A stretch of 48,046 nt of DNA from Sphingobacteriia bacterium (GTDB taxonomy: Bacteria > Bacteroidota > Bacteroidia > NS11-12g > UBA9320): assembly GCA_008080835.1 (NCBI GenBank), contig VMDK01000132.1, positions 1 to 48,046 on the forward strand, in the 5' to 3' direction. The position numbers and the translations under genes were made by a program. Below the pieces are notes generated by a model. It saw only the letters and a program-made list of their open reading frames with translations, was not told where the DNA came from and did no database searches. Positions 8,625-16,966 of the stretch are shown here, in pieces. Numbering within the stretch: position 1 is the stretch's first letter; each line of letters opens with the position of its first letter.

Positions 8625-9449
8625 TCAACGCTCGTTCGCAACGAATTCTACAATTCGTTCTGCCACTCGTTCATCTTTTAAGATGCGCATGTGACCAAGT
8701 CCTGTTGTGCTCAGGAGTTGTCCATTCAGCGCTTTTGCAAGCTTCCCTCCCTGATAACCCGGAGCGCGTTTGTCTTCTTTGTCGTGTACCACCAGCACCC
8801 TGGTTTGGCCCATCCTACCTCTCATGAGATCCGGTGCATTGAAGTCGTTCATAGCCCGGTTAAAGGTTCGCTGCATGTGATTGACCATGACTTCTCGCGT
8901 GTGGTATCCCGCATTGATCTGCTCCATGTATATGCGAACAGTGTCTGAGGATATCCCCGGCAAGGAGACAAACACTGCAGTTTTCAATGTCACTTCGTTT
9001 TTTTCGGCAAATGCTGCAAATCCGAGTCCGCCTAATGAATGTGTGATGATGTGTTCCACATTGAATTGTCCCAGCAAATGACCAATGACTTCGGCAAATT
9101 GCAAAGCGCTTGTTCGCCTACCCGGACTTTTACCGTGGGCCGGAAAATCCACCAACAAGATGCCGTATCCTCGCTCTTGGAATTGGTCGATCAGGGTCCT
9201 AAACTGCGTGCTTTTCCCTGCCCAGCCATGACAGAATAGTATATAAGGACCATCGCCGAGAAATCGAAAGTAGACCTTCTTTTTTCGGTAAATGAAGGAA
9301 CGCTCTTCAAATGGGCTGAGGTAGTCCAACTCCTCCTTGGAATATCCCTTAGCAAATGGTATGAGGAAGAGGCGGTATGCTAACCATCCCGATAGTCGTG
9401 GCGCCCACCTGTCCAAGATACCAAATACGGATCGGATGAGTTTGAACAT
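8625..9449 (-). CDS. Alpha/beta hydrolase
   Basis: A 274-residue hydrolase. The oxyanion-hole sequence FCHGWAGKS lies near residue 72. The nucleophile elbow is THSLGG with Ser138; the first position is Thr in place of the usual Gly. The acid is probably the Asp in VVHDKEDKRAP and the base the His in GLGHMRIL near the C-terminus. Residues 20-32 are hydrophobic and may associate with the membrane. It follows a second alpha/beta hydrolase gene by 4 bases, so the two form an operon. The substrate is unknown. Confidence 0.85.
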   Translation of the reverse strand: MFKLIRSVFGILDRWAPRLSGWLAYRLFLIPFAKGYSKEELDYLSPFEERSFIYRKKKVYFRFLGDGPYILFCHGWAGKSTQFRTLIDQFQERGYGILLVDFPAHGKSPGRRTSALQFAEVIGHLLGQFNVEHIITHSLGGLGFAAFAEKNEVTLKTAVFVSLPGISSDTVRIYMEQINAGYHTREVMVNHMQRTFNRAMNDFNAPDLMRGRMGQTRVLVVHDKEDKRAPGYQGGKLAKALNGQLLSTTGLGHMRILKDERVAERIVEFVANER

Positions 9450-9453
9450 CAGA

Positions 9454-10257
9454 TTAGTCGGCTAATTTAGCGATGTACCTCTGATTTGCTGAACGCACAA
9501 GATCGTGCCCCTGGTCAATTGCCACCAACTCGGAATCCGGAACCATGCTTGCGAAGGTCTTTGCGTCCCGGTGTGAGATCACATTGTCGAACCTCCCGTA
9601 CAACATTCGTAGCTCAATTTTATACGTGCTTAAGGCTGAAGCAGCTTGCTCGGGTGTGAAATTCATTCTGGCCGCACTTTCCCAGATCGGAAAAAGTCCC
9701 TTGCGCAACTCAAAGGTTCTGATGCTATTCCTGAAAAATTTGGCGACATGTGGCTTCATAGCTTTACTGATCTTCATGAGCCAGAGCAGCGCAAAAATTG
9801 GATACGGGAAATACAGAAATGAACGGTAGAGCAATTTCCCCAGGAAATTATGTGTGATGAAGCGCATGAATTTCTTACTTCCCACGCCATCCGCTGCGAT
9901 GAGATAAATGCGCTTGACAAGCTCCGGTTTCACTATGGTAAGTCCGAGTGCATAATGTCCGCCCAAACTATAAGCCATCAGATGAATTGATCCTTCATGC
10001 CCAAGAGAGTTCAAAAACACCGCCATGAGGTCGCGAAGGTCATTCACGATTAGTTCATTTTCCTCGCGCCAGATCGTATCACCCCGATGAGGCAAGTCGA
10101 CAGCGATAACACGATATTTCTCGCTGAGGGTCTCCTGAAATTGAAGAAAAATGCTAGACTCCTGACGGAATCCGTGGAAGGCAATTAGCAGCTCAGGACC
10201 GGTCCCAAATTCGACGTAGGAAATGCTCGATTTTCTCCATTCAAAGACCTTTTCCAC
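9454..10257 (-). CDS. Alpha/beta hydrolase (MenH/esterase-like)
   Basis: A 267-residue alpha/beta hydrolase with AFHGFRQ (oxyanion region), the nucleophile elbow AYSLGG (Ser97), an acid in LYGRFDNVI and a terminal His in IDQGHDLV. A lid of helices lies at about residues 125-190. The start is GTG at 10257 (MEKVFEW); no better ATG is available. It is first in a two-gene operon with another hydrolase. Its start is 56 bases from the carB start on the other strand, so the two genes share a short divergent region. Confidence 0.85.
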   Translation of the reverse strand: MEKVFEWRKSSISYVEFGTGPELLIAFHGFRQESSIFLQFQETLSEKYRVIAVDLPHRGDTIWREENELIVNDLRDLMAVFLNSLGHEGSIHLMAYSLGGHYALGLTIVKPELVKRIYLIAADGVGSKKFMRFITHNFLGKLLYRSFLYFPYPIFALLWLMKISKAMKPHVAKFFRNSIRTFELRKGLFPIWESAARMNFTPEQAASALSTYKIELRMLYGRFDNVISHRDAKTFASMVPDSELVAIDQGHDLVRSANQRYIAKLAD

Positions 10258-10285
10258 AATTCCTTTCAGTTGCTCCTAAATGCAC

Positions 10286-10293
10286 TAAATTCG
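10286..10293 (+). promoter_or_regulatory. Possible -7 box upstream of carB
   Basis: TAAATTCG differs from TAnnTTTG at one base and lies 21 bases before the carB ATG. A weak TTTC (10264-10267) is 18 bases upstream. The same octamer occurs ahead of the Omp28-like gene at 20837. Confidence 0.3.
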
Positions 10294-10313
10294 CGCAATT
10301 TACAATCACACCA

Positions 10314-13130
10314 ATGCCCAAAGATACTTCATTAAAATCGATTCTGATCATAGGAAGCGGACCCATCATTATTGGACAGGCTTGCGAGTTTGATTACTCC
10401 GGAAGTCAGGCCGCAAGGAGCCTTCGCGAAGAAGGAGTTGAGGTTACCCTCATCAATTCCAATCCCGCCACGATCATGACCGACGAAGTGACTGCGGACC
10501 ATATTTATTTGTTGCCGCTCACTCCGGATTCCATTGTCAAGATCTTAGAAGAACGTCACATCGATGCAGTGCTTCCAACTATGGGAGGACAAACTGCTCT
10601 GAACCTGGCGAAAGAAGTTGACGAATTAGGCATCTGGGAGAAATACAATATCCGGATCATCGGAGTGGACATCAACGCGATCGAAAAGACCGAGAACCGG
10701 GAAGAATTCCGAAAACTCATGGTTGACATCGGCATTCCTGTGGCACCTTCCAAGATCGCCAACTCCTTCCTCGAAGGAAAGGAAGCCGGTCAGGAACTCG
10801 GATTCCCATTGGTGATACGCCCTTCATATACATTGGGTGGATATGGTGGAGGATTCGTGCACGATAAGGATCAATTCGACACCGCACTGAAAAGAGGACT
10901 TGAAGCCTCGCCTACTCATGAAGTACTCGTTGAACAAGCCGTACTGGGATGGAAAGAATATGAGCTGGAGCTCCTGCGCGACAGCAAAGACGATATCGCA
11001 GTGATCTGTACGATCGAGAACCTGGACCCAATGGGGATCCATACGGGTGACTCGATCACGATCGCACCGGCCATGACGCTCTCGGATCCGACGTTCCAAA
11101 AGATGCGCGACATGGCATTCAAGATGATGCGTTCCATGGGGAATTTTGCCGGAGGCTGTAACGTACAGTTCTCGGTGAATCCGGAAAATGAAGACATCAT
11201 CACCATTGAGATCAACCCTCGTGTGAGTCGCTCTTCAGCACTCGCCTCTAAAGCGACTGGTTATCCGATCGCCAAGATCGCCGCTAAGCTGGCCCTGGGG
11301 TACTATCTGGATGAACTCAAGAACCCGGTGACACGCACCACGTCCGCTTTCTTTGAGCCGGCGATCGATTATACCATCATCAAGATCCCTCGCTGGAACT
11401 TCGAGAAATTCGATGGTGCGGAGCGAATTCTTGGCCTGCAGATGAAATCCGTAGGTGAGGTCATGGGTATAGGTCGTAGTTTCCAGGAAGCCTTGCAGAA
11501 AGCATGTCAGAGTCTCGAGCTGAAGCGCATGGGACTTGGATGCGATGGCTGGGAAAGCAAGAACCTCGATGAGATCCTGCACAGCCTGAAGAATCCAAGC
11601 TGGGATCGCATATTCCATATCAAGGACGCCATTTCCCTTGGTGTTCCGATCACTTCCATCCAGCAGATCACCAATATCGATCGATGGTATCTCGAGCAGA
11701 TCTATGATCTGGTAAAAACGGAACGTGAGATCAAGAAATTCAGCATTGATAACATCGATCCGAAAATGCTTCGCACAGCGAAGGAAAAAGGGTTCTCAGA
11801 TTTTCAGATCGCTTTTGCCATGGGTGAATGCACCGAAGATGATGTATATAAACTTCGTCAATCTCTCGGAATGATGCGTACCTATAAAATGGTAGACACG
11901 TGTTCCGCGGAATTCGAGTCACCGACAAACTACTTCTACTCCACATTTGACGGTGAGAACGAATCTATCGTTACCGATAAGAAGAAGATCATGGTACTCG
12001 GAGCCGGGCCAAACCGGATCGGACAAGGGATCGAATTCGATTACTCCTGTGTACATGGATTGCTTGCTGCTGAGGAAGAGAACTACGAAGCCATCATGGT
12101 GAACTGTAACCCGGAAACGGTCTCGACCGATTTCGATATGGCAGATAAACTGTACTTCGAACCTATATTCTGGGAACATCTCCGCGAGATCATCGATCTT
12201 GAAAAACCGGAAGGTGTGATCGTACAACTCGGTGGACAAACCGCGCTTAAGCTAGCGAAGAAACTACACGAAGAAGGTATCAAGATCATTGGAACCTCCT
12301 TCCCTGACATGGACCTTGCAGAAGACCGAGGATCATTCTCAGACCTATTGAAGGAACTCGATATCCCTTACCCCAGATACGGCGTTGCAGAGAATGCCTA
12401 CGAAGCCATCCAGATCGCGAATGAAGTAAACTACCCGGTTCTGGTTCGACCATCCTATGTATTGGGTGGACAAGGAATGAAGATCGTGATCAACGACGAG
12501 GAACTCCAGGAGGCTGTGATCCAGCTTCAAGGGGATCTCCCGGGTAACAGAATTTTGATAGACCATTTCCTCGACAGAGCAGAAGAAGCGGAAAGCGACA
12601 GTATCTGTGACGGCGAGAACGTGGAGATCATCGGGATCATGGAACATATTGAGCCGGCAGGTATCCACTCCGGAGACAGCTCGGCTGTTTTGCCTCCGTT
12701 CGGATTCAGTGACACGGTCATGGAGCAGATCGAGCGTTACACTGAAAAAGTAGCGCGCGCTTTGAACATCAAGGGACTCCTGAATATTCAATTCGCGGTC
12801 AAAGATGAGAAGGTGTATGTGATCGAAGCCAACCCTCGAGCCAGTAGAACAGTACCTTTCATTTGCAAAGCATACGATGTGCCTTACGTGAATATCGCGA
12901 CCAAGGTCATGCTCGGGACTCACAAATTGTCTGATTTCAAGATCGAGCCTAAGCAAAAAGGTTTTGCAATTAAGCGTCCGGTCTTCTCTTTCAACAAATT
13001 CCCGAATGTGAACAAGGAGCTTGGACCTGAAATGAAGAGTACGGGTGAGGCGATCTACTTTGTGAACGACACAAAAGACCCTTACTTCAGGGAACTTTAT
13101 AAAGAAAAATCAATGTACCTCAGCAAGTAG
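10314..13130 (+). CDS. carB: Carbamoyl-phosphate synthase large subunit, form without C-terminal MGS domain
   Basis: CarB makes carbamoyl phosphate from bicarbonate, ammonia (delivered by CarA) and two ATP, feeding pyrimidine and arginine synthesis. The 938 residues contain the duplicated layout: N-terminal half with IIGSGPIIIGQACEFDYSG and its ATP-grasp domain (PLVIRPSYTLGGYGGG; ITIEINPRVSRSSALASKAT), an oligomerisation region (about 400-550), then the second half (VLGAGPNRIGQGIEFDYSC; PVLVRPSYVLGGQGM; VIEANPRASRTVPF). It ends shortly after the second half, at about residue 935, where an E. coli-type enzyme would carry a further ~130-residue MGS-like allosteric domain. Shorter CarB proteins of this kind are known in Flavobacteriia. 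carA is not in the window. Confidence 0.96.
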   Translation: MPKDTSLKSILIIGSGPIIIGQACEFDYSGSQAARSLREEGVEVTLINSNPATIMTDEVTADHIYLLPLTPDSIVKILEERHIDAVLPTMGGQTALNLAKEVDELGIWEKYNIRIIGVDINAIEKTENREEFRKLMVDIGIPVAPSKIANSFLEGKEAGQELGFPLVIRPSYTLGGYGGGFVHDKDQFDTALKRGLEASPTHEVLVEQAVLGWKEYELELLRDSKDDIAVICTIENLDPMGIHTGDSITIAPAMTLSDPTFQKMRDMAFKMMRSMGNFAGGCNVQFSVNPENEDIITIEINPRVSRSSALASKATGYPIAKIAAKLALGYYLDELKNPVTRTTSAFFEPAIDYTIIKIPRWNFEKFDGAERILGLQMKSVGEVMGIGRSFQEALQKACQSLELKRMGLGCDGWESKNLDEILHSLKNPSWDRIFHIKDAISLGVPITSIQQITNIDRWYLEQIYDLVKTEREIKKFSIDNIDPKMLRTAKEKGFSDFQIAFAMGECTEDDVYKLRQSLGMMRTYKMVDTCSAEFESPTNYFYSTFDGENESIVTDKKKIMVLGAGPNRIGQGIEFDYSCVHGLLAAEEENYEAIMVNCNPETVSTDFDMADKLYFEPIFWEHLREIIDLEKPEGVIVQLGGQTALKLAKKLHEEGIKIIGTSFPDMDLAEDRGSFSDLLKELDIPYPRYGVAENAYEAIQIANEVNYPVLVRPSYVLGGQGMKIVINDEELQEAVIQLQGDLPGNRILIDHFLDRAEEAESDSICDGENVEIIGIMEHIEPAGIHSGDSSAVLPPFGFSDTVMEQIERYTEKVARALNIKGLLNIQFAVKDEKVYVIEANPRASRTVPFICKAYDVPYVNIATKVMLGTHKLSDFKIEPKQKGFAIKRPVFSFNKFPNVNKELGPEMKSTGEAIYFVNDTKDPYFRELYKEKSMYLSK

Positions 13131-13141
13131 GTACTGAACCG

Positions 13142-13360
13142 ATGCGCACACTTTGGATCATTTTGGGCATTTATGTCCTGTGGCGGATCATTAACCGCTA
13201 TTTGACCGTTCGGAAATTCATCAAGAACGTCCGAAACCAGAACTTTCAGGAGCCACCACCTCCGCGAAAAGAAGGTGAAGTGAACATCATCGGCAAAAAG
13301 GACAATCAAACTCAAGGATCCGATAGCAAAGGAGATTACGTCGAATTTGAAGAGGTTTGA
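13142..13360 (+). CDS. DUF4834 family small membrane protein
   Basis: A 72-residue protein with one N-terminal hydrophobic helix (about residues 3-18), a basic middle, a short PPPP stretch and the family's acidic end GDYVEFEEV. It lies 11 bases after carB and 19 bases before prfA, so it is probably in the same transcript. No function is known for the family. Confidence 0.75.
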   Translation: MRTLWIILGIYVLWRIINRYLTVRKFIKNVRNQNFQEPPPPRKEGEVNIIGKKDNQTQGSDSKGDYVEFEEV

Positions 13361-13379
13361 TCTTTTCGATCTCTAAAGT

Positions 13380-14459
13380 ATGCTGGACAAACTCGAAGGA
13401 ATATATCATCGATTCAAAGAGGTTGAGCTCAAATTGAGCGACCCGGAAGTCTTGGCTGACATGAAGAAATTCAATCAGCTCAATAGAGAATATGGTGACC
13501 TCAAAGAGATCGTTGAGCAATATTTCGTGTACAAGAAGCTGCTCTCCGATCTTGAAGGAGCCAAGGAGGTGATGCGTTCGGAGTCGGATCCGGAAATGAA
13601 GGATTTTGCGAAAGCAGAGGTCGAAGAATTGCAGGAGAAACTCGGTCCGTTGGAACAGGAGATCAAGATGCTCCTGATACCAAAAGACCCCGAGGACAAC
13701 AAGAATGTGATCGTTGAGATCCGCTCGGGTACGGGTGGTGACGAAGCTTCACTTTTCGCCGGGGACCTTTTTCGTATGTACCAGAAATTCTGCGCCAACA
13801 AAAGTTGGAAAGTAGAGTTGGTGGATGTGGTTGAAGGAACCGTTGGTGGATACAATAAGGTGATCTTCAACGTAGAAGGCAAGAGCGTATACGGCACATT
13901 GAAATTCGAGAGTGGGGTTCATCGAGTTCAGCGCGTACCCGAAACAGAATCTCAAGGCCGGGTTCATACTTCCGCTGCTACTGTGGCCGTACTTCCTGAA
14001 GCGGATGAAGTAGATGTGGACCTGAATATGGGCGACGTGCGTCGAGATACATTTCGAGCTTCCGGGGCCGGTGGTCAGCACGTGAACAAGACTGAATCTG
14101 CCGTTCGTCTGACGCATATTCCAACCGGGATCGTGGTTGAATGCCAGGACGGAAGAAGTCAGCTCAAGAACTACGAAAAAGCATTGAAGGTTCTGCGTAG
14201 TCGACTGTATGAGAGAGAGTTAGAGGCTCATCATGCCAAGATCGCGGCAGAACGAAAAACCCTCGTTTCTACCGGTGATCGTTCCGCGAAGATCAGGACA
14301 TATAACTTCCCTCAAAGCCGCATAACAGACCATCGGATCGGTCTGACTCTCTACAATTTGAGCGACGTTCTCAATGGTGAACTCGATGAGATCATCGAAC
14401 AACTCAAGCTTGCAGAAAACGCAGAAAAACTGAAAGCAGGCGGGTTGGATCAAGGTTAA
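13380..14459 (+). CDS. prfA: Peptide chain release factor 1
   Basis: RF1 releases the finished peptide at UAA and UAG codons. The 359-residue product has the helical N-terminal domain, then [22 protein letters not shown], the anticodon-recognition region ([14 protein letters not shown]) and the GGQ motif at residues 231-233 ([17 protein letters not shown]). The C-terminal [15 protein letters not shown] segment is also intact. The length is normal. It closes the carB-DUF4834-prfA run. Confidence 0.97.
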   Translation: MLDKLEGIYHRFKEVELKLSDPEVLADMKKFNQLNREYGDLKEIVEQYFVYKKLLSDLEGAKEVMRSESDPEMKDFAKAEVEELQEKLGPLEQEIKMLLIPKDPEDNKNVIVEIRSGTGGDEASLFAGDLFRMYQKFCANKSWKVELVDVVEGTVGGYNKVIFNVEGKSVYGTLKFESGVHRVQRVPETESQGRVHTSAATVAVLPEADEVDVDLNMGDVRRDTFRASGAGGQHVNKTESAVRLTHIPTGIVVECQDGRSQLKNYEKALKVLRSRLYERELEAHHAKIAAERKTLVSTGDRSAKIRTYNFPQSRITDHRIGLTLYNLSDVLNGELDEIIEQLKLAENAEKLKAGGLDQG

Positions 14460-14523
14460 TTTATTGTTCATAATTTGTTTGTAGATGGGGCATAAATCCG
14501 GATGCGCTCCAAGGACGTCGGAT

Positions 14524-14531
14524 TATATTTG
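14524..14531 (+). promoter_or_regulatory. -7 box upstream of glnN
   Basis: TATATTTG matches TAnnTTTG exactly and lies 48 bases before the glnN ATG. No matching -33 element is present 19 bases upstream, so an activator may be needed, or the box may be fortuitous. Confidence 0.4.
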
Positions 14532-14579
14532 TTCTCGTTATCCACGTGTCCCTAACATACCTGTTCTAAACACCACACC

Positions 14580-16745
14580 ATGCGATTCAAAGCCATTGAA
14601 ATTGCTCAGGAGCGGCCTTCAAGAAAAGTCGACCTGACCGGCATCTCTGTATCCGAAAATTTTGCAGCTAACGTGTTCACCGAGGATGTAATGCCATCCT
14701 ACTTGAGCAAAGACGCCCTGACGGCCATCAAAGGAGCCATCAAGAGCGGAACCAAGATCAGTAGAGAAGCAGCTACGCTCATCGCATCAGGCATGAAAGC
14801 CTGGGCCGAAGAGCGTGGTGTTACCCACTACACGCACTGGTTCCAACCTTTGACAGGAAGCACCGCTGAAAAGCACGACTCCTTCTTTGAGCCTCAAGAC
14901 GGTCGAGCAGTCAGTAAGTTCAGTGGAAATGACCTGGTTCAGCAGGAGCCGGATGCCTCTTCCCTTCCAAGTGGCGGATTGAGGAACACTTTCGAAGCCC
15001 GGGGTTACACAGCATGGGATCCTTCTTCACCGGTGTTCATTTACGAGAACACCAGTGGTAAGACTCTATGTATCCCAACGGTCTTCGTTTCATACAACGG
15101 CGACGCACTCGATTACAAGGCACCATTGCTGAAGTCGCTATCGCTACTCGATCGTGCTGCAACAGATGTATGCAAATATTTTGATCCGGAAGTGACTCAT
15201 GTCCAAGGTTCTCTGGGTATTGAGCAGGAGTATTTCCTCGTTGATCGAGCGCTTTATACGCAAAGACCTGACCTCATCATGTGTGGTCGTACGCTGTTCG
15301 GATACATGGCTGCCAAGAACCAGCAAATGGATGACCACTACTTTGGAAGCATCCCGGATCGCGTATTCAACTACATGTATGAAATGGAGGTGGAAGCACA
15401 CAAATTGGGAATTCCGTTGCGTACCAGACACAACGAGGTAGCTCCGGGACAATACGAGTGTGCTCCACAATTCGAAGAGATCAACCTCGCCGTGGATCAC
15501 AATCAGCTGCTGATGGACCTCATGGATGAGGTCGCTGCCAAACACGGGTTCAAAGTCCTTTTGCACGAAAAACCTTTCGCAGGGATCAACGGCTCCGGAA
15601 AGCACAATAACTGGTCAATGATCTCTGACACTGGCACCAACCTGCTTGGCCCGGGAAATGATCCGGATTCCAACTTGAGCTTCCTGACATTCTTCATCAA
15701 TACGATCAAGGCCGTTCACGACCACGCAGACCTCATCAGAGCGAGTATCGCTACTGCAGGTAACGATCACCGACTGGGTGCGAACGAAGCTCCGCCGGCG
15801 ATCATCTCGATATTCATCGGTTCCACACTCACAGAGGTCTTGAACGATCTGGAGACAAACACGAAGACAGACAGAGGCTCTGAAAAGGTGATCAACATTG
15901 CCAAGATCCCTGAGATCATGGTTGACAATACAGACCGTAACAGAACTTCACCTTTTGCCTTCACCGGAAACAAATTTGAACTCCGAGCTGTAGGTTCTGC
16001 CCAAAACTCAGCGGCTCCTATGACCGCCCTGAATACGGCGGTTGCCAATCAGCTGATCGAGTTCAAAGGAAAAGTGGACGGACTCGTTAACAGCGGAATG
16101 GAAACGAATGCTGCTATTCTCCAGGTGTTGAAAGATGAACTCACCGCATCAAAACGCATCCTCTTCGAAGGAAACGGATATAGCGACGAATGGGTTGAAG
16201 AGGCTGCAAAACGAGGTCTTTCCAACGTAAAAGACACACCTTCTGCCCTTGCTGCACTTGTATCTGATAGCACGATCGATGTCATGACCAAACACGACAT
16301 CTTCAGCAAGCGCGAGCTGGAATCCCGACATGAGATCCAACTCGAAGACTATCAGAAGAAGATCCAGATCGAAGGGCGAATCATTGATGATATCGCGTAC
16401 ACCAAGATCTTCCCGGCAACCACCCGGTACATGAAGGAAGTCGCAGAAGCGATCAATGCTCTGAAAGCCAGTGGCATGACCGACAGTGATGTAGCGAGCC
16501 ACAAGGAGATCATCGCTGAGGTGAACATGCATTTCTCACGACTGAAATCACTCGTTGATGAGATGGTAGAAGAGCGTAAAAAAGCCAATAAGATCGATGG
16601 AAACGAGGAGCGTGCACTCGCGTACTGCTTCAATGTGAAATCGAAATTTGACGATATCCGCTATCACGCGGATAAGCTTGAGCGTCTGGTGGACGACAGG
16701 CTATGGGAATTCCCTAAATACAGGGAGTTGCTTTACATTAAATAG
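14580..16745 (+). CDS. glnN: Glutamine synthetase type III
   Basis: The enzyme joins ammonia to glutamate using ATP and is the main ammonia-assimilating step. At 721 residues it has the length of GSIII, much longer than GSI or GSII. The GSIII N-terminal region (about 20-180) leads into the catalytic domain with GSLGIEQEYFLVD, the substrate segment RHNEVAPGQYECAP, the ATP-site motif INGSGKHNNWSM and the NRTSPFAFTGNKFELRAVG loop, where adenylylation-type regulation of GSI is absent. The helical C-terminal extension (about 590-721) is a GSIII trait. It has its own promoter and a strong terminator, so it is a single-gene unit. Confidence 0.96.
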   Translation: MRFKAIEIAQERPSRKVDLTGISVSENFAANVFTEDVMPSYLSKDALTAIKGAIKSGTKISREAATLIASGMKAWAEERGVTHYTHWFQPLTGSTAEKHDSFFEPQDGRAVSKFSGNDLVQQEPDASSLPSGGLRNTFEARGYTAWDPSSPVFIYENTSGKTLCIPTVFVSYNGDALDYKAPLLKSLSLLDRAATDVCKYFDPEVTHVQGSLGIEQEYFLVDRALYTQRPDLIMCGRTLFGYMAAKNQQMDDHYFGSIPDRVFNYMYEMEVEAHKLGIPLRTRHNEVAPGQYECAPQFEEINLAVDHNQLLMDLMDEVAAKHGFKVLLHEKPFAGINGSGKHNNWSMISDTGTNLLGPGNDPDSNLSFLTFFINTIKAVHDHADLIRASIATAGNDHRLGANEAPPAIISIFIGSTLTEVLNDLETNTKTDRGSEKVINIAKIPEIMVDNTDRNRTSPFAFTGNKFELRAVGSAQNSAAPMTALNTAVANQLIEFKGKVDGLVNSGMETNAAILQVLKDELTASKRILFEGNGYSDEWVEEAAKRGLSNVKDTPSALAALVSDSTIDVMTKHDIFSKRELESRHEIQLEDYQKKIQIEGRIIDDIAYTKIFPATTRYMKEVAEAINALKASGMTDSDVASHKEIIAEVNMHFSRLKSLVDEMVEERKKANKIDGNEERALAYCFNVKSKFDDIRYHADKLERLVDDRLWEFPKYRELLYIK

Positions 16746-16764
16746 GGTAAGCATTAACACATCT

Positions 16765-16795
16765 AAAGCCGGCAAATTCACTGCCGGCTTTTTTT
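16765..16795 (+). terminator. Intrinsic terminator of glnN
   Basis: AAAGCCGGCA pairs perfectly with TGCCGGCTTT around a seven-base loop (AATTCAC), and the stem runs into seven T. It begins 20 bases after the glnN stop. Confidence 0.9.
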
Positions 16796-16901
16796 ATCTC
16801 CTCACCAACCCCTTGGGAGTTGGCCGCGTCAATGTGGTAAATCGTGTAAACACTGTGTTAAGCGATCGTAAAGACAGTGCCTTTCTATACCTCGATTTTA
16901 A

Positions 16902-16933
16902 TTTGGAAATAGTGTTAAATATGTTGATTTTTG
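16902..16933 (+). promoter_or_regulatory. Possible promoter of the PorE-like gene
   Basis: TTTG (16902-16905) and GATTTTTG (16926-16933) are 20 bases apart. The -7 element differs from TAnnTTTG only at its first base. It ends 33 bases before the ATG at 16967. Confidence 0.4.
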
Positions 16934-16966
16934 GCGATAATAAGCCAACTAACCCCGAAGAATAAA

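Noticed and set aside
12345-12956. 203-codon minus-strand frame
   Set aside because: It is wholly antisense to a well-conserved ATP-grasp domain of carB and has no recognisable domain.
10314-13130. carB as a truncated pseudogene
   Set aside because: Both halves are complete and the shorter length is known in Flavobacteriia, so it is a normal variant.
16149-16532. 127-codon minus-strand frame inside glnN
   Set aside because: Antisense to the conserved GSIII C-terminal extension; no start context or family match.
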